Shown piece after piece: positions 1 to 12,161 of a stretch of DNA of 64,000 bases; within the stretch, counting starts at the first letter, position 1, and each line of letters starts with the position of its first letter. The translations under genes were made by a program, and so were the position numbers. The notes under the pieces were generated by a model that did no database searches, was not told where the DNA came from, and saw nothing but the letters and a program-made list of their open reading frames with translations. The stretch lies in NCBI GenBank assembly GCA_013397865.1, contig VZTI01002740.1, forward strand, positions 400,045-464,044. The letters are read 5' to 3'. The DNA comes from Struthidea cinerea (lineage: Eukaryota > Chordata > Aves > Passeriformes > Corcoracidae).

Positions 1-745
1 ACAGAGACTGCAGGGGCAAAGTCCTTCCCAGTGTAAGTAAGGCTCAGGTTCACAACCATCCGAGGAACCTGAACGTACATTAGTTTTTGGGACCTGACGC
101 GATGATTCCCAGAGTCCTGAGGAAATTGGCTGAGGTAGCCACCAAGCCACTCTCCATGATATTTGAAAAGTCGTGGCAGTCTGGTGGAGTTCCAGGTAAC
201 TGGTAGAAGGGAGACAATGCACCTGTCTTTAAAACAGGTAGAAAGGAAGACCCCGGGAACTACTGACCTGTCAGCATCATCTCTGTGTCTGGGAAGTTCA
301 TGGAACAGATCCACCTAGAAGCTGTGCTTAGGCACATGGAGAATGGGGAGGTGATTCAAGGCAACCAGCAAGACTTCATCAGGGGCAAGTCCTCCTGACT
401 CAGCCAGTGGCCTCCTGTGATGGAGTGACTCCATTAGTGGACAGGGGAAGGGTCATGGATCTACCTTAATGCCTTTTTAGTAGGACCTGTTGTGGTTTTA
501 AACTGAAAGAGAATATATTCGAACTAAATACAAGGAGGAATTTTTTTGTGATGAGGTTAGTGAAACGTTGGAACTCATTGCCCAGGTACATGGCAGATGA
601 CCTATCCCTGGAAACATTCAAGATCCAGTTGGACAGGACTCTGAGCAACCTGATCTAGTGAAAGGTGTCACTGCTTATGGCAGGGGCACAGTATTATATG
701 GCTTTCAAGATCCCTTGCAACACAGAGTATTCTAAGATTCCGTGC
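1..745 (+). mobile_element. CR1 LINE, internally deleted, cut by window edge
   Basis: This is a CR1 non-LTR retrotransposon copy reading left to right. Positions 1 to about 475 match the reverse-transcriptase part of CR1 ORF2: phrases equivalent to 'MEQI', the 'PGNY/RPVS' segment and 'SSGAFNQGKSS' can be followed at DNA level, with many frame breaks. At about 479 the sequence jumps to the 3' untranslated region, starting near the 'ggttttaaactgaaagag' stretch. It ends around 721-745 with degenerate copies of the CR1 terminal ATTCTATG-type repeat. About 1.5 kb of the usual element is missing between the two parts. The copy has no intact open reading frame and is inactive. Its 5' limit lies outside the window. 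Recognition is from memory of avian CR1 consensus sequence. Confidence 0.9.
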
Positions 746-3010
746 TTCCATCTGACAACAGAGGATAAGGACAACCTTCTGCTGCCAGGTTTGCAGAAGA
801 GTTAATAACTTCATTAAATGAACCAGCAAAATTAGGAACTTTTACATATTTAAAGGTTATGTCTGAAACAAGACCTATAAGCAGCAGGAGGAAATACACT
901 TTTTGCTTTCCGCCTGTGTTTACAAATTTTTTGTCTTGAAGGGAAGATTATTCTTGTCAGCATTTGTGTCATTGTCACTTCTGATCAGGACAGCACAGTA
1001 CCCATGGGGCTTCGCCACTCAGCAAATATGTTTGCTGTACTACTTCATGTTCAAAGCAAGTATTTTTTTTTCTTTGTTTTTTTCTCTCTCTCTCCAGTCC
1101 TTTCTTTAGACTAACTGCTCAAAATTTCTAGCCATTATGTTGTACATATACATAAAAATTTACCATATCAGTCTCTTCTGGGAAACTACATATTTTAATG
1201 GTATGATAGAACCTGACCCTTTTGGACTGTATTATGTATCATTTGCCTTCTGGCTATGAATACCATTAATGCTGTACATTTGCTGAATTTGCTGTACATG
1301 TCTTTCAAGCAGATGTCAGGCACCTGAGTCAGTTGCTGACTTTCTTATCAGAGAGCTGCCTCATGGATGAAGGCATTGGATGATTGTAGAAGTTCCTAGT
1401 GGAAGTGCATTAGCTTGTGTGCTTTCGACTAGTAGAGTGAAGGCAAGAAAGTATAGAAATCTCTGAGAAGTCCTTAAGAGGATTGTTCTCCTCTTGCATC
1501 TACCCTTTTTTCAAATTGTGCCACAAGTCATGTAGATATTCTTGGGGCCTTGGGGTCAGCAATCAGAACACACTTTGCTGCGTCATGAGTGCTTAGCAGC
1601 TCTGAAAATGAAAAGCCATATGGACCAAGGAGGCTGTTGATACGGAGAGTGCAAAAAATCCCTCTTACGTGCTGATGTTATGGTAACTACATAAATCAAT
1701 GACCCCATAAAAGAAGTAGGCCTGAAATAGTAACCTCCTTCAGCATAGAGTAAGCCCCATGAAATCAGTACCAATGGTTCCTCTGATCCTGACAAGAAGG
1801 CTGCCAGTTCCAGGAGTGCAGCTTGAATCCCTTGTTACTCCCCCATTTGACTTCATACTCACGATTTTGTGCAGGCGGTTGAGAGACATATGTGATTCTC
1901 ATCACAAAACCAGATCTTGTTTATGTTCATCCTTTGTAGGTGTTACAAATAGTCCTGACACTATTTTGAAAGTAAATTTTAAAAAATATTTTAAGGGAGT
2001 TCACCATTTATTTTCAAAGGCATTGAGCCTTTTTTGGGAATTTGATTGATGGTACCTCCTCTTTACAATGGTGAGCTCCTATTGCATTCCTGCAAAGTGA
2101 CTACGCTTATATGACCACTTCCTCCTTTTCTGCCATAGTTTTGACATTTTTGAAGTTACCTACCAACATCTATGTGAGCCTGTGTCCTTGAGCAGTTCCT
2201 CTAACTAGCTGCACCAGGTGACTGCGTGGACCAAGGCAAAAAAACACGAGGTAATATAGAATGTACAAACCTAAAACCGATGTTAATGACTCCTTCTTCA
2301 ACTAACACCGGCTCTATACCCTGTGACTTCATGTCTGTACACATAATATCTTCCCACGTGTTTTGCACATATCACAGCATTTTTAAGCCTCACTAAACAA
2401 GAAGAAGGGACGCTTCAGGATTTCACCGCGTACTATATGTAGCATGTACATATGAAGACACGGGCCTCTCCTTTGCAGATTTATTTTTGGAGCGAATTTC
2501 CAGGCTTATGGTCATCATAACCACTTATGCAGAGAGAAATCTGGGGAGATTTTTTAACCAGGTTACTCAAAAATAGTTAAAAACCATATCAGTTGTAGAT
2601 TCTGGGTTGTTATTCCTTCCTGAAGCACAAATGCCGGTGGAGAATAAAAAAGGGAGCAAAGAAGTGTCCTGCAAGCCAATCTATGGAGAAGCACAGACCA
2701 TTCAACCAAAATGAAATTGTACCCACTACCTATAAAATCGTCTGTTGCAATTTTCAGCCATAACTGAAAAATTCCTTCCTGTTATGTTGTATTTCTGTGG
2801 GTTGGATTAAGGACGAGGACTAGCATTTACCAGGCTTAGAAGTATGTTACAGCTCCTGCATTTTTTCTTTCCTATATTGTCTCTTAAACCTGACCTTAAA
2901 AGAAGAGCTTCTAAAATTTCTTGTTTAATCAACTCTTACAGCTGACTCTTTGGCTCTTAGAGATGATCTTTGCCTACCTTGTCTTCAGGCTGTTCCTGAA
3001 ACTCAGGCTC

Positions 3011-3046
3011 TTGGCTCTTCTTGGTGCCTTGGCTCTTCTTGGTGCC
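3011..3046. repeat. 18-bp tandem duplication
   Basis: Two exact copies of the unit ttggctcttcttggtgcc stand head to tail. A third partial copy (ttggctctta) lies upstream at about 2949. No coding or regulatory role can be inferred. Confidence 0.85.
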
Positions 3047-6000
3047 TTTTCTTTCTAGAATGAGTAGAAATCAGATCTTGGATCTTTTGAGTTTAATCTG
3101 AATTTGTAGGAGAGGGCAGACTCTGTGGCAGATGATCCTTCACAGATCTGTGAGCATGTCAGCTCCATGTAACAGCTGGAAGCATTTTGGGCAGAAAACA
3201 CTTTTACCTATCAAAATTGAAGAAAAGTTGTCTATGCTATTTGGAAATAAATGGGTAGCACTTGTGGGATTTGTATGTGTACATCCACTGTATGTGGATT
3301 TGCAGGTAGACTGTGGCAGGGAGAGAACAAATAGGTAGTGAGACAGTATTATAGCAATATATGAAAGATTCTTGAAAGAAGAGATAAAAACATGTAGGCT
3401 TTTGTGCTGCCTTCTTTTTGATGGGTGCACAGGTGTGGTGTTAGCCTAACTGTACCGTTAAGGATACTGTATGATGCTGGAGAATGGACATCCAGCACAG
3501 ACTTTTCACCAACTTACTAAAAAAAAGTTCACCACCCAGAGCATCATACAGTTTTTCCTCACCTTAATAATTCTGTGATTTGAGATATGCTGCCATAACT
3601 AACATACTAGTCTGTTTCACTCTTAATTCCTGAAAATATTATCAGAGCTATTTACTCATAACTTTTTATAAGGTTAAAGCAGCCCTTTCATTTGCCTAGC
3701 AGCAGTTCTCATCAGTATTCAGGAGCAGAAAGACACAGTAAAAGAGACCAGGTAGCATATATGAGAGTGTCCATTTCAGTATATTTTGAATTATTAAAGA
3801 AATATTTTTATTATATCTAAGATAATCACAATGCAGAATATCAAGGTCAGTGCATGAGAGTGTTAAGGAAAAACAATAAATGCCACAGATAACTAATTTA
3901 TCTCTCAGGAATGTTATTTCACACACTGACACATTTTCCTCTTTATCATCAATCTATAAGACTGAGTTCTCTGAAGTGCTTTAATTAACCTATCATCATG
4001 TACTTATTTATGGTGTCTCCAAATGATGTTATCAAAATATAGTAGTCTTTTTTTCCTACCTCCACTCTATAAAATATCCAAAGACCTGCATATTTTACAA
4101 ACAAATATTTTCAAGCCTATTTTATATGTTTATCTCGAAAAGCTGTCAAACTTTAATTGCCCGCAGCCGGGGGAAGCATATACTCTTGAAAAGTAACAAG
4201 TCCCTGTTACTTCTTTTCATCTGGCTATCTGATAAAATTCCTTTAAAATTAGTATTCAACACCTCAGAATCCATGCACACAGAGCTGGTATAATTTGTCT
4301 TTCTGACACACTTAACCCAGCAAGCGGGTTCCTTAGTCTCTTTGATAGAACAGTAAGATTAAAGGTAATTATTTCACTTTCTCTAAGACTTTGCACAGTG
4401 ATACAAAAATCACTACTCATCCCTGCAGTAGGTCAGATCAAGCTTATTCACTCGCTGCAAGCTTGATTTAACATGAGTGGAATGGCGATACGAAAACCAC
4501 TTGAAAAAATTAGATATTATTTTCCATAACTTTTATAAATGTAATCTGTGAAAACATTTACGTAATTGTATACTCCTTTTACCAGCCCAAGATTTTTCTT
4601 TTTCCTAATTGCCTAGGAAAAACTGTCTCTCGTCGATTCTATGGTAAGTGCAAGAGCAGTCTTTGCTAAGCATTGACAATATGCTCAGCCTTGGTTCATA
4701 CAGAAAGATACATGGTTAGTAGCCAAAGCAGCAGATAGTAGCAACTTCATCTTTTGAAAATTACGTTTTAAAAACTCACGCCTTGCATTTGAATAATTGC
4801 TTTGGGAATGTTAGTTTTTATCGGTACCGTGAGGCTCAGGAACTCAGTCATTAGTGCTATATTCAGTCTCACACTTGCATCTGACTGCAAAGTTAAGAGT
4901 CAGTGTTATCAACTTCTAATGATGCCATCTCCTGGTGACTGGTGCCTGTGCTGATATTGTTATTGTAGAGAAGTACAAAGGAGATGGAAAATAAACAGTA
5001 AAACCAACAGGACTGATGAAAACATGACTCAAGTAGGAGTTTTTGCCTTGGAGAATGGAGCCAGACTGCGGCAGCAGATACTTTGTTAACTGTCAGAAAA
5101 TAATCCATCATTGTGTCAGCTGCCGAGGACAGGTTCATATTCTTCCTGTGCACTTGTACAGTGCCCAGCACAGAAAAATGTGAGCCTCGGTCAGGGCTTG
5201 AAGGTACTCTAGGGGCTACACACTGCAAATAATATAGCTGTGTTTTAACACAGTGATGTTCATTGCAATTCATGTGCGTGGCTTTTAATGTTATTATTTA
5301 CAATGAATCAGTGCACAGCTAGCTAAAAATGCCTCATCTTGTTCTCTCATTTTCTTCAGGATTTCTCTTGCTTCATTTGTGGAACCTCCAGTGATTGTGA
5401 CATCAAAGCTTGCTCCAGAACTGCCCTCATTTGCTGGACACATAGATGCACACACCAGCATGCATGCCGTGGTGCCAGTTCATTGGCTTGACAGACTTTT
5501 AACAAGCAGACTTTCTGCAAATACTGAGTGAATCTAAATTCTTAACACTGGTGTTAACACTGGCATGTTTGTCTCCTGGTGAAAGCTACACTGTCTGCAA
5601 TGGGGTGCTTCTGTGTAAAACAGTGAAAATGGCTCTGTCAGTTCAACAAACTTATGGGGCTGAGTATCTTCCCATGTGATCCTCTGGGGGAAAAATTACT
5701 CATAATTCTTGCTTTCCTAATGAACTTCATCTGCTACATTTTTCATTGTAGTGTCTATTTTTATATCTTAAATCATGCCTGTGGTTTTTTTTCCCCTGAA
5801 ACTTCTACAAATTTCAATATCCTTTACAAAGAGAAGATGACAAAATGCTACGTAATATTCCCTTAATGGTGTCACTACTGCCAAATAAATAATGACCTTT
5901 TTCTCTTGTTCCCATGGGATTTTGTACTGCTTAGATACTATAATGAAAATTGATGGTCAGATTTTCTGCCCATTGGCATTTAGTTTTTACGCTGTCTCTG

Positions 6001-7339
6001 CATGTTGAAGTCTCCTTTTGAAACTAAGGCTGACAATCTTTCTAACTGACTACGCTGTTAACTTTAAAGCAGTGATTATATAACCAGTTTTGGCTTGTGT
6101 GGACTCCACTTCTGCTGCATGCCTCTGCTACATCCCTCTGTCTGCAAAGATGGTCTATCTGGAAATTAGGCTAATAGAATGAGAAAATATTTTGGATGGG
6201 TAAGTGAGTGTGCCTGTCTGACTGTGGATGATATCAGTACAAAGGGGACAATAGACACCTGCCTTTGTGGTCTTGTTATCTACTCAAACTACATGAGAAA
6301 TTTGCAATATTGGGTATATATACTTGGCTCCTGGAATTCATACTTTCTGTTTAGTTTTACCTTCATGTGTGATTACCTGTTCTAGCTGTTGGACTGGAGT
6401 TTGGCCTCCATATATTTTAGCACTGTTGAACTTTGCAGTTGTTTTTGGTTAGCATAGGCATATCATATGTGCTCAGATAAAAGAAAAACACAGCATAGGA
6501 ATGCACTTAATTGGCTTTTGTTGCATGCTATTGACCTGCTGGAGATGTACTGCACAGAGTATCTGCACAAGTCTTTTTGTCCACTGAGTTGCTTCTCACA
6601 TGTCGACACAGAGAATGCTGGGGTACAGCCTCTGTGTAGGGCAGTGGAAGGCAGAGACACAGAGCAGCGAGCATGCTTCTTTATTTTTTATTTCCCCTAA
6701 AGACTGATGTTAAAAGCAACAAGAAATTTCCATTTCTGTTACCAAAATGCATCATAAATGCTATTGGCACAATTTAGCAAACCAACACCAGCCTAACGGA
6801 CAGGAAAACAGAGCTCAATTCATTTTAACATCACATGGCCTCCATAAGGTACCTTCAAAGCTAATTAAGGTGTAAAGGCACTTTGTTTTCCAAGAGAGAT
6901 TTCCTCCTTGTACAGGGAGGAGCTTCAGTACTGGTGCTGTATTAAACAAATTTGAGGTGAGGAAACATAATGCTGGGACTGGAATAACAAGGCTGACACG
7001 TAAACATGGGACTTGTCCGATAATCTTTTGTCTTTTTTTTAAAAGTTTTTGGTCCAAGAAACACTGTCTAGTTCATGTACAGAATCAGGTGGGGAGGTTC
7101 TTTGACACCAATTTTTCTTTTTGATCCTGACTCTCTGCTTGTTCTGTACAAAGATCCTCTCACTTGTCTTTTCAGCATTGTACCACTTCTTTATCTTTAA
7201 TCAAATTTTTTCCTGATACGCCTTTTCATACTTTTTGAAAGGACATAATCCTGGAAGCACAGTTTTCCCCACACAACTTTCTAGAATTTGACCAGAGCTT
7301 TTATATTAGCACAGGAGACAGAACTATCTGTTTCTTTGG

Positions 7340-7367
7340 TATATATATGTATATATATATATATATG
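7340..7367. repeat. (TA)n microsatellite
   Basis: An alternating TA tract interrupted once by a G. It is probably polymorphic in length. Confidence 0.9.
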
Positions 7368-8429
7368 AGGTTTATTCTTGTTTATAACCTTTTGTAATGA
7401 TTTATAAGTAGGATGAATCACATGAAGCTTTCTGTTTATTGGGAAGATACAAACATTATATTGTAGATAACAGGCAAAAAGACACATTGCTGATAAGAGA
7501 TGCAGGATGTTATGTGCCATGGCTATAAAAAATTTAATGTTCAGCACTGTTTTGCTGTCCAGTGACAGAAAACTCTGTATGGATGGGTTGAAAATGTCTG
7601 TCATGGTCCTGCCAGGCCCCGTCCCTTGATTTGGAACTTCACAGGTTGTATGTCTATTTCTGCTTGCAGAAAGCCAGTGAAAGGTGACAAGCTCTGCCCC
7701 AGACAAAGTGTGAAGCTCAGAGAAGTATCTCAGCTGTCAGAGTAAAAGATCTGAGTCCTTGGGACCAGCTGCCGGAGGCTGAGCTGGATAGTGTGCTTCC
7801 TTTAACTCTAATGCCAATGGCTTTCTGGCTGTTTGCTTTTGAGCCTTTACCAGGGCTTCTCTCCTGGTAGTACATTCCCAACATTTCATCCAAACATTAT
7901 CAAACAAATAATATCTGAACTGAAGCCTCACACGCTGGATTAAAATTGTAGTTTTGTAAACATATGTTTGGGCTTCAGCAGGTGAAGACAGCTGCTAATG
8001 AAAGCTATTTCTGTGCCAGCATGTACCTGAAGACAAATGCTAGACCCAGCATGCATAAGGCGTCTGGTTTTATTCCAGTGACGTATGGCAGCTTCATGAC
8101 CCTATCAAGAAGTCACCCTCACAGCAGCACAAGCCAAGGGCAAGGTCAATCAGCCAAATATGGAGGGAAATACAGGTTTTAATATCTTCTCTGACCAAGA
8201 AGGTGCTTTGCAATCACAAGGAGTACTCACAAAGCTGGGTAATTTTGCAGACGGTGAGTGTACAGCTACTCTTTTGTTGTTAAGCCTCTCATGCTTGTAC
8301 ATGACCATGCTGTACAAGATGAGGCAGATGGTGAATTACAGGGGATGATTGCAGAGTAGCTAGATAGGCCTCCACAAGACATCCACCTATAACTTTAGAC
8401 AATGCTCCTAAATGTATGGTTTAACATTT

Positions 8430-8516
8430 AGGTTCTCTTGTGCGGATACAGGAGTTGAACTTGATGATCCTTGTGGCTATCTTCCAGCTCAGGGAATTCT
8501 ATGGTTATGTAATTCT
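8430..8516 (+). mobile_element. CR1 LINE 3' end fragment
   Basis: Short 5'-truncated CR1 tail. It carries the family hallmarks 'aggagttgaacttgatgatc' and 'cttccagctcagg', followed by ATTCTATG-like terminal repeats with substitutions. Only the 3' untranslated end is present, as is usual for 5'-truncated CR1 insertions. Confidence 0.88.
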
Positions 8517-11500
8517 GATTCACAGGCCTGCTCAACATGTGAGGCAGCCTGCTCTACTATATTACCCTTCCAGTAGATAGAAGACAAAATATAAAGTTGC
8601 TGTACATATGCTCAGGTGTATGAAATTTGTGGGTGTAATGATCCAGATGTGTAGCCTGCTGACACACCATGAAAGTCAATGAAAGATGAATAGCAAAATA
8701 CAACCTTAGCAGTCTCAAATATGCCAATTAAAAACAAAAAGAGCCCCCAGATAACTTTGGATAAACAAGTGTGGGAAATTACTTCTAATTCTGTTTTGGA
8801 TGGCTTTTTCTCTAGGTGAGAGAAGGCTATTGGCACCTATAGGCACCATTAACACTTCTGGGGCAACAGAAATCCCTATCTCCTTGGAATAAAGTCACCT
8901 CAAGAGATAACCATCAGATACTCAAAGAGACACATAAGTGACACTTCCTCAGTGTCTGATACCTGAAACTTAGATTTCCAGGTTTGTGTGTGCACCTTGG
9001 TGCACTACACGGCCTTATGCAAAATGAATCCCTTCCTTTAGATGGGCAGTGTGTTAAGGGCAGATGGCAGCATCCCCTTGCAGATCTGTGCCTAGCAGCA
9101 GAACTCCAGCTCCAGGGCTCTTGGCCGCAGAGAAGGCAGCCTCTCCACCACACTGCTCCCCGGTCCGGGCTCTTATCAGCTGTGGCATCCCCCTAGAGTG
9201 ATGGAGGCTGGAGCAACTGCAAGGGTGAAGCCATGGAGGCCAGCTGCAGGCGGCACCATTTGTTTTAGTTCTGGAGTCAACTGTGAGGAGGAAAATATCT
9301 AGGGCTCTGGGGCCCTGTGGATCATCTGATAAATACCTCTCTTTGAGGGTCTTCCCCCTGCTCAAATGTGGCTGCATATAGAGAAGGCACATACATGAAC
9401 TTGCAGCAACAGATGTCTACTTTGCCGGGACATGCCATGTTTGACAGAGTGGTCTGTGATTTAGCATGAGGCTGGAGAGTAAGCATTGCTGTTTGCTATA
9501 AACAAACCTTAGCAAAGTGCCTGTAATTGCGCTGTTAGAAGGTTGGCCAGGCCTAGATGGTAACAGGGGAGGAAAATAATGCTTTCTTTTATCTGTTCTT
9601 GCAAACAGCTGGAGACAGATAAAAGCGGAGACAGTTTTAACCTAAGCAAAGATTGTGACTGTGTGCTTTCCTTTGTTCCTCAGTGCCTTCTGTTTTCCTC
9701 TTTCTAAGTTACATTTTTATTTGCAAATGAGACTATGCATGGGACTGCTTCTGCATGCTTTTTCTTTTTCCCCTATTCTTGTTTCTCTTTAACTTAAGGA
9801 GATACCTGTTTTTCTTCTAACTCAACTCCTATGGCTGCCTCTGCTTCAGAAGTATGCAAGGACAACAGACGGTACTTCCTTCTGCCTATGCCTCACCAAC
9901 TTCCAGAGCTCTGACACAAGGATGAGATGAACATCTTCCACAAGCAACTGACACTGAGGGGGCAGTTTTGCCTCATAATGGTTGATATAAAACCTTCTTG
10001 AAGCAGAATTTTCAGATTTTCCAGTAACAGAATGCAATGGGATAAGATAGAGAAAAGGAACTATTATCTTAAAAACAAACAAATAAAAACCTTCCATTTT
10101 TTCTTTCAGAGAAAATGTTTGAATTTTGGCATTCAGAGTCAGTAATAAATTGCACTGACATTATTAAAATACTCAAGCATCTAAGGTCCCCATACAGTGC
10201 TTTGAGACTGCAGAAACTGAACTAATGTTTTGCTACAGTAGGAAAATGTTTCTTTGCTAGACATTTCAGTTGCTCTAATTCTGCAAGTCAGACCAACGCA
10301 ACAACGAATAGCTTCATCAGGGTGACTCATGCAGGCACATAGGCTCATCTACATTGAGAGTTATTCCAGTTCAGTTTTTCCTGATTAAATCTGCTGTGGG
10401 TGTTATTGAAACAGAAATAGCTGCTCTGTTGTAAAACCTGTATTAAAGCACTCTTCTCTTTTGTTAATTGCAATCTTTAATGGCTCTGTATATTTTCTAC
10501 AGGAATAAAAAATAAATATTACTTCAGATGTATTTTTACTGTACTGCGTATTTTCCACATATCTTGCTGCTTTCCTTCAAAAAGTAAAGACAATTTGAAG
10601 CACGTTACAAGCTGTATTGCCCACAGACTTCTCAGGTATGCTTTATGGCAAGCCAAGATGACTTCACAATGGCATTCCTGCAATTTCAGCATCTGTTAAA
10701 TAAAGGCATGACTATTTTCCTCCAGCTATTCTCTTTGATATTTAATTGTCCTAAGCTGGTCTGTGGAAACACAGGCTGATGGTACGGACCGCTTTGTGTG
10801 AAATAATGAGAAAAGGAGCATATCTAGTCTAGGGTACCTTGTATTTCCACACAAGTCTAGAATTTGGAAAGGAGCAGTCTGAATAATTGCAGTATTTAAC
10901 ATGTTTTTACACAATGACTCCCTGTAAAAGTCTGATTCCGAGTAGACATAGATTTGATGGCATCCACTATATTATGTCATTTGTTGGTGATGCATCCTTC
11001 TCTGCTTAAGAACTGGATTGACTTGATTTGTGGCAGCAAATAAATAAAAAATTATAAGAATTAAATACATTGAACTTTTAAAAGACATTAAGAATTTTCT
11101 TCATCAGTAATGTATTTTTAATTAATAAAATTATGAATCTGATTGTTTCTATGTGGTACCTCCACGTTTAAAGGATGAAGATACATTTTAGGTTTATCTT
11201 TGCAATTTTGTTCAATGCACTTACATGTCCAAACATTCTGTATTTTACAGCCTAGGTATACTCATTTTTAAATAACACATAAATCAAGACAACTCTGCTA
11301 TAGAAAAAGTTAAACAAAGTTGCTCTTTGCTGTCATTTTAAAAAAGAGGAACTCATATTCCTAGGATGTGAAATATGAATATTTGCCAAAAGACAAATAA
11401 TCATCACTTATGTGTTCTTAACATACATATGATTCCTGCCTAAGATTATGCATATGTAAAATTTTGCTGTAATAAATCAGAATAAAAACTGAAAGACTGT

Positions 11501-11669
11501 GTAACTTTTACAGCTTTTTATATTAGGGCTTGAAAGATACCTACTCTTAAATCTCTCCTCACATCTTCAGATTTCTGATTGCTCATTCTACTCTGCACTT
11601 TTCCTACAAGATATAACAACAAATGATAGATAAAAATTTTCAAGTTTACATGAAGCTAAACATAAAGTT
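8517..11669. other. Intergenic DNA downstream of the EGF-CFC gene
   Basis: No exon was recognised. The segment at about 9050-9260 is more GC-rich than its surroundings but carries no recognisable domain on either strand. From 10.5 kb onward the sequence is AT-rich. Confidence 0.55.
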
Positions 11670-11687
11670 TTCAGAAATGAAATCAGT

Positions 11688-11693
11688 TTTATT
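11688..11693 (-). terminator. Candidate polyadenylation signal of the EGF-CFC gene
   Basis: The minus strand reads AATAAA here (tttatt on the plus strand). It lies about 355 bases after the stop codon at 12049-12051. It is the first canonical hexamer I found downstream of the stop codon, implying a 3' untranslated region of roughly 0.38 kb. The assignment rests on the hexamer and its spacing only. Confidence 0.5.
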
Positions 11694-12048
11694 TGTTAAA
11701 ATAGTTGTACTGTGTACAAAAGAAAATACTATAAGTTACAATACTTCAGGTATAGAATATTGTGGGTGTTTTGCTTCCACTGGAAGAGCAGTATTTTAGA
11801 AATAAAGAATCGTTAGAATCAGACATTGATAGCGGTATTAATATAATAATATAATAATAAATACTTCACATTCATATAATCTGAATTTACAATAACCCAG
11901 GTATTTCAACATTAACTAATACATCTTAATCTGCCTCAAACATGTAGGTAGAAGAGTCTTCTGTAGCGCGTAGAAGAAATGTATGATTCATGGTGAGGGT
12001 TCTATCAACCCTGAGATATTTCCCCTTGTACAGTTTCACAACTTCAAG

Positions 12049-12161
12049 CTAGCAGAACTCCAGGAGGATGGTGAGCAGGCAAGTGACTGAAAACACTGTT
12101 TGCTGTAATCTTAAGCCATTAGAATGCAGTCCGATAATTTCCTCCTTTTCCGATTTCAGTT
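12049..12161 (-). CDS. CFC1: EGF-CFC exon 6, GPI-anchor signal and stop
   Basis: The acceptor is TTTTTTTAAG. The first two bases (AA) complete Glu159. It then encodes 36 residues and TAG: a polar, lysine/glutamate-rich linker, small residues around HSNG that could hold the omega site, and a terminal hydrophobic stretch (VFSVTCLLTILLEFC). This is the layout of a GPI-attachment signal. Exact phase agreement with exon 5, 1.8 kb away, is strong support, although this C-terminal region is poorly conserved in the family. Confidence 0.82.

Larger units (their letters stand above)
746..8429. other. Intergenic DNA, no gene seen
   Basis: No exon with family similarity was recognised on either strand. 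The stretch holds an 18-bp exact tandem duplication at 3011-3046 and a TA-rich microsatellite at 7340-7367. The longest open frames (4893-5273 minus and 7281-7706 minus) have low-complexity or non-protein-like composition and no recognisable motif. Confidence 0.6.
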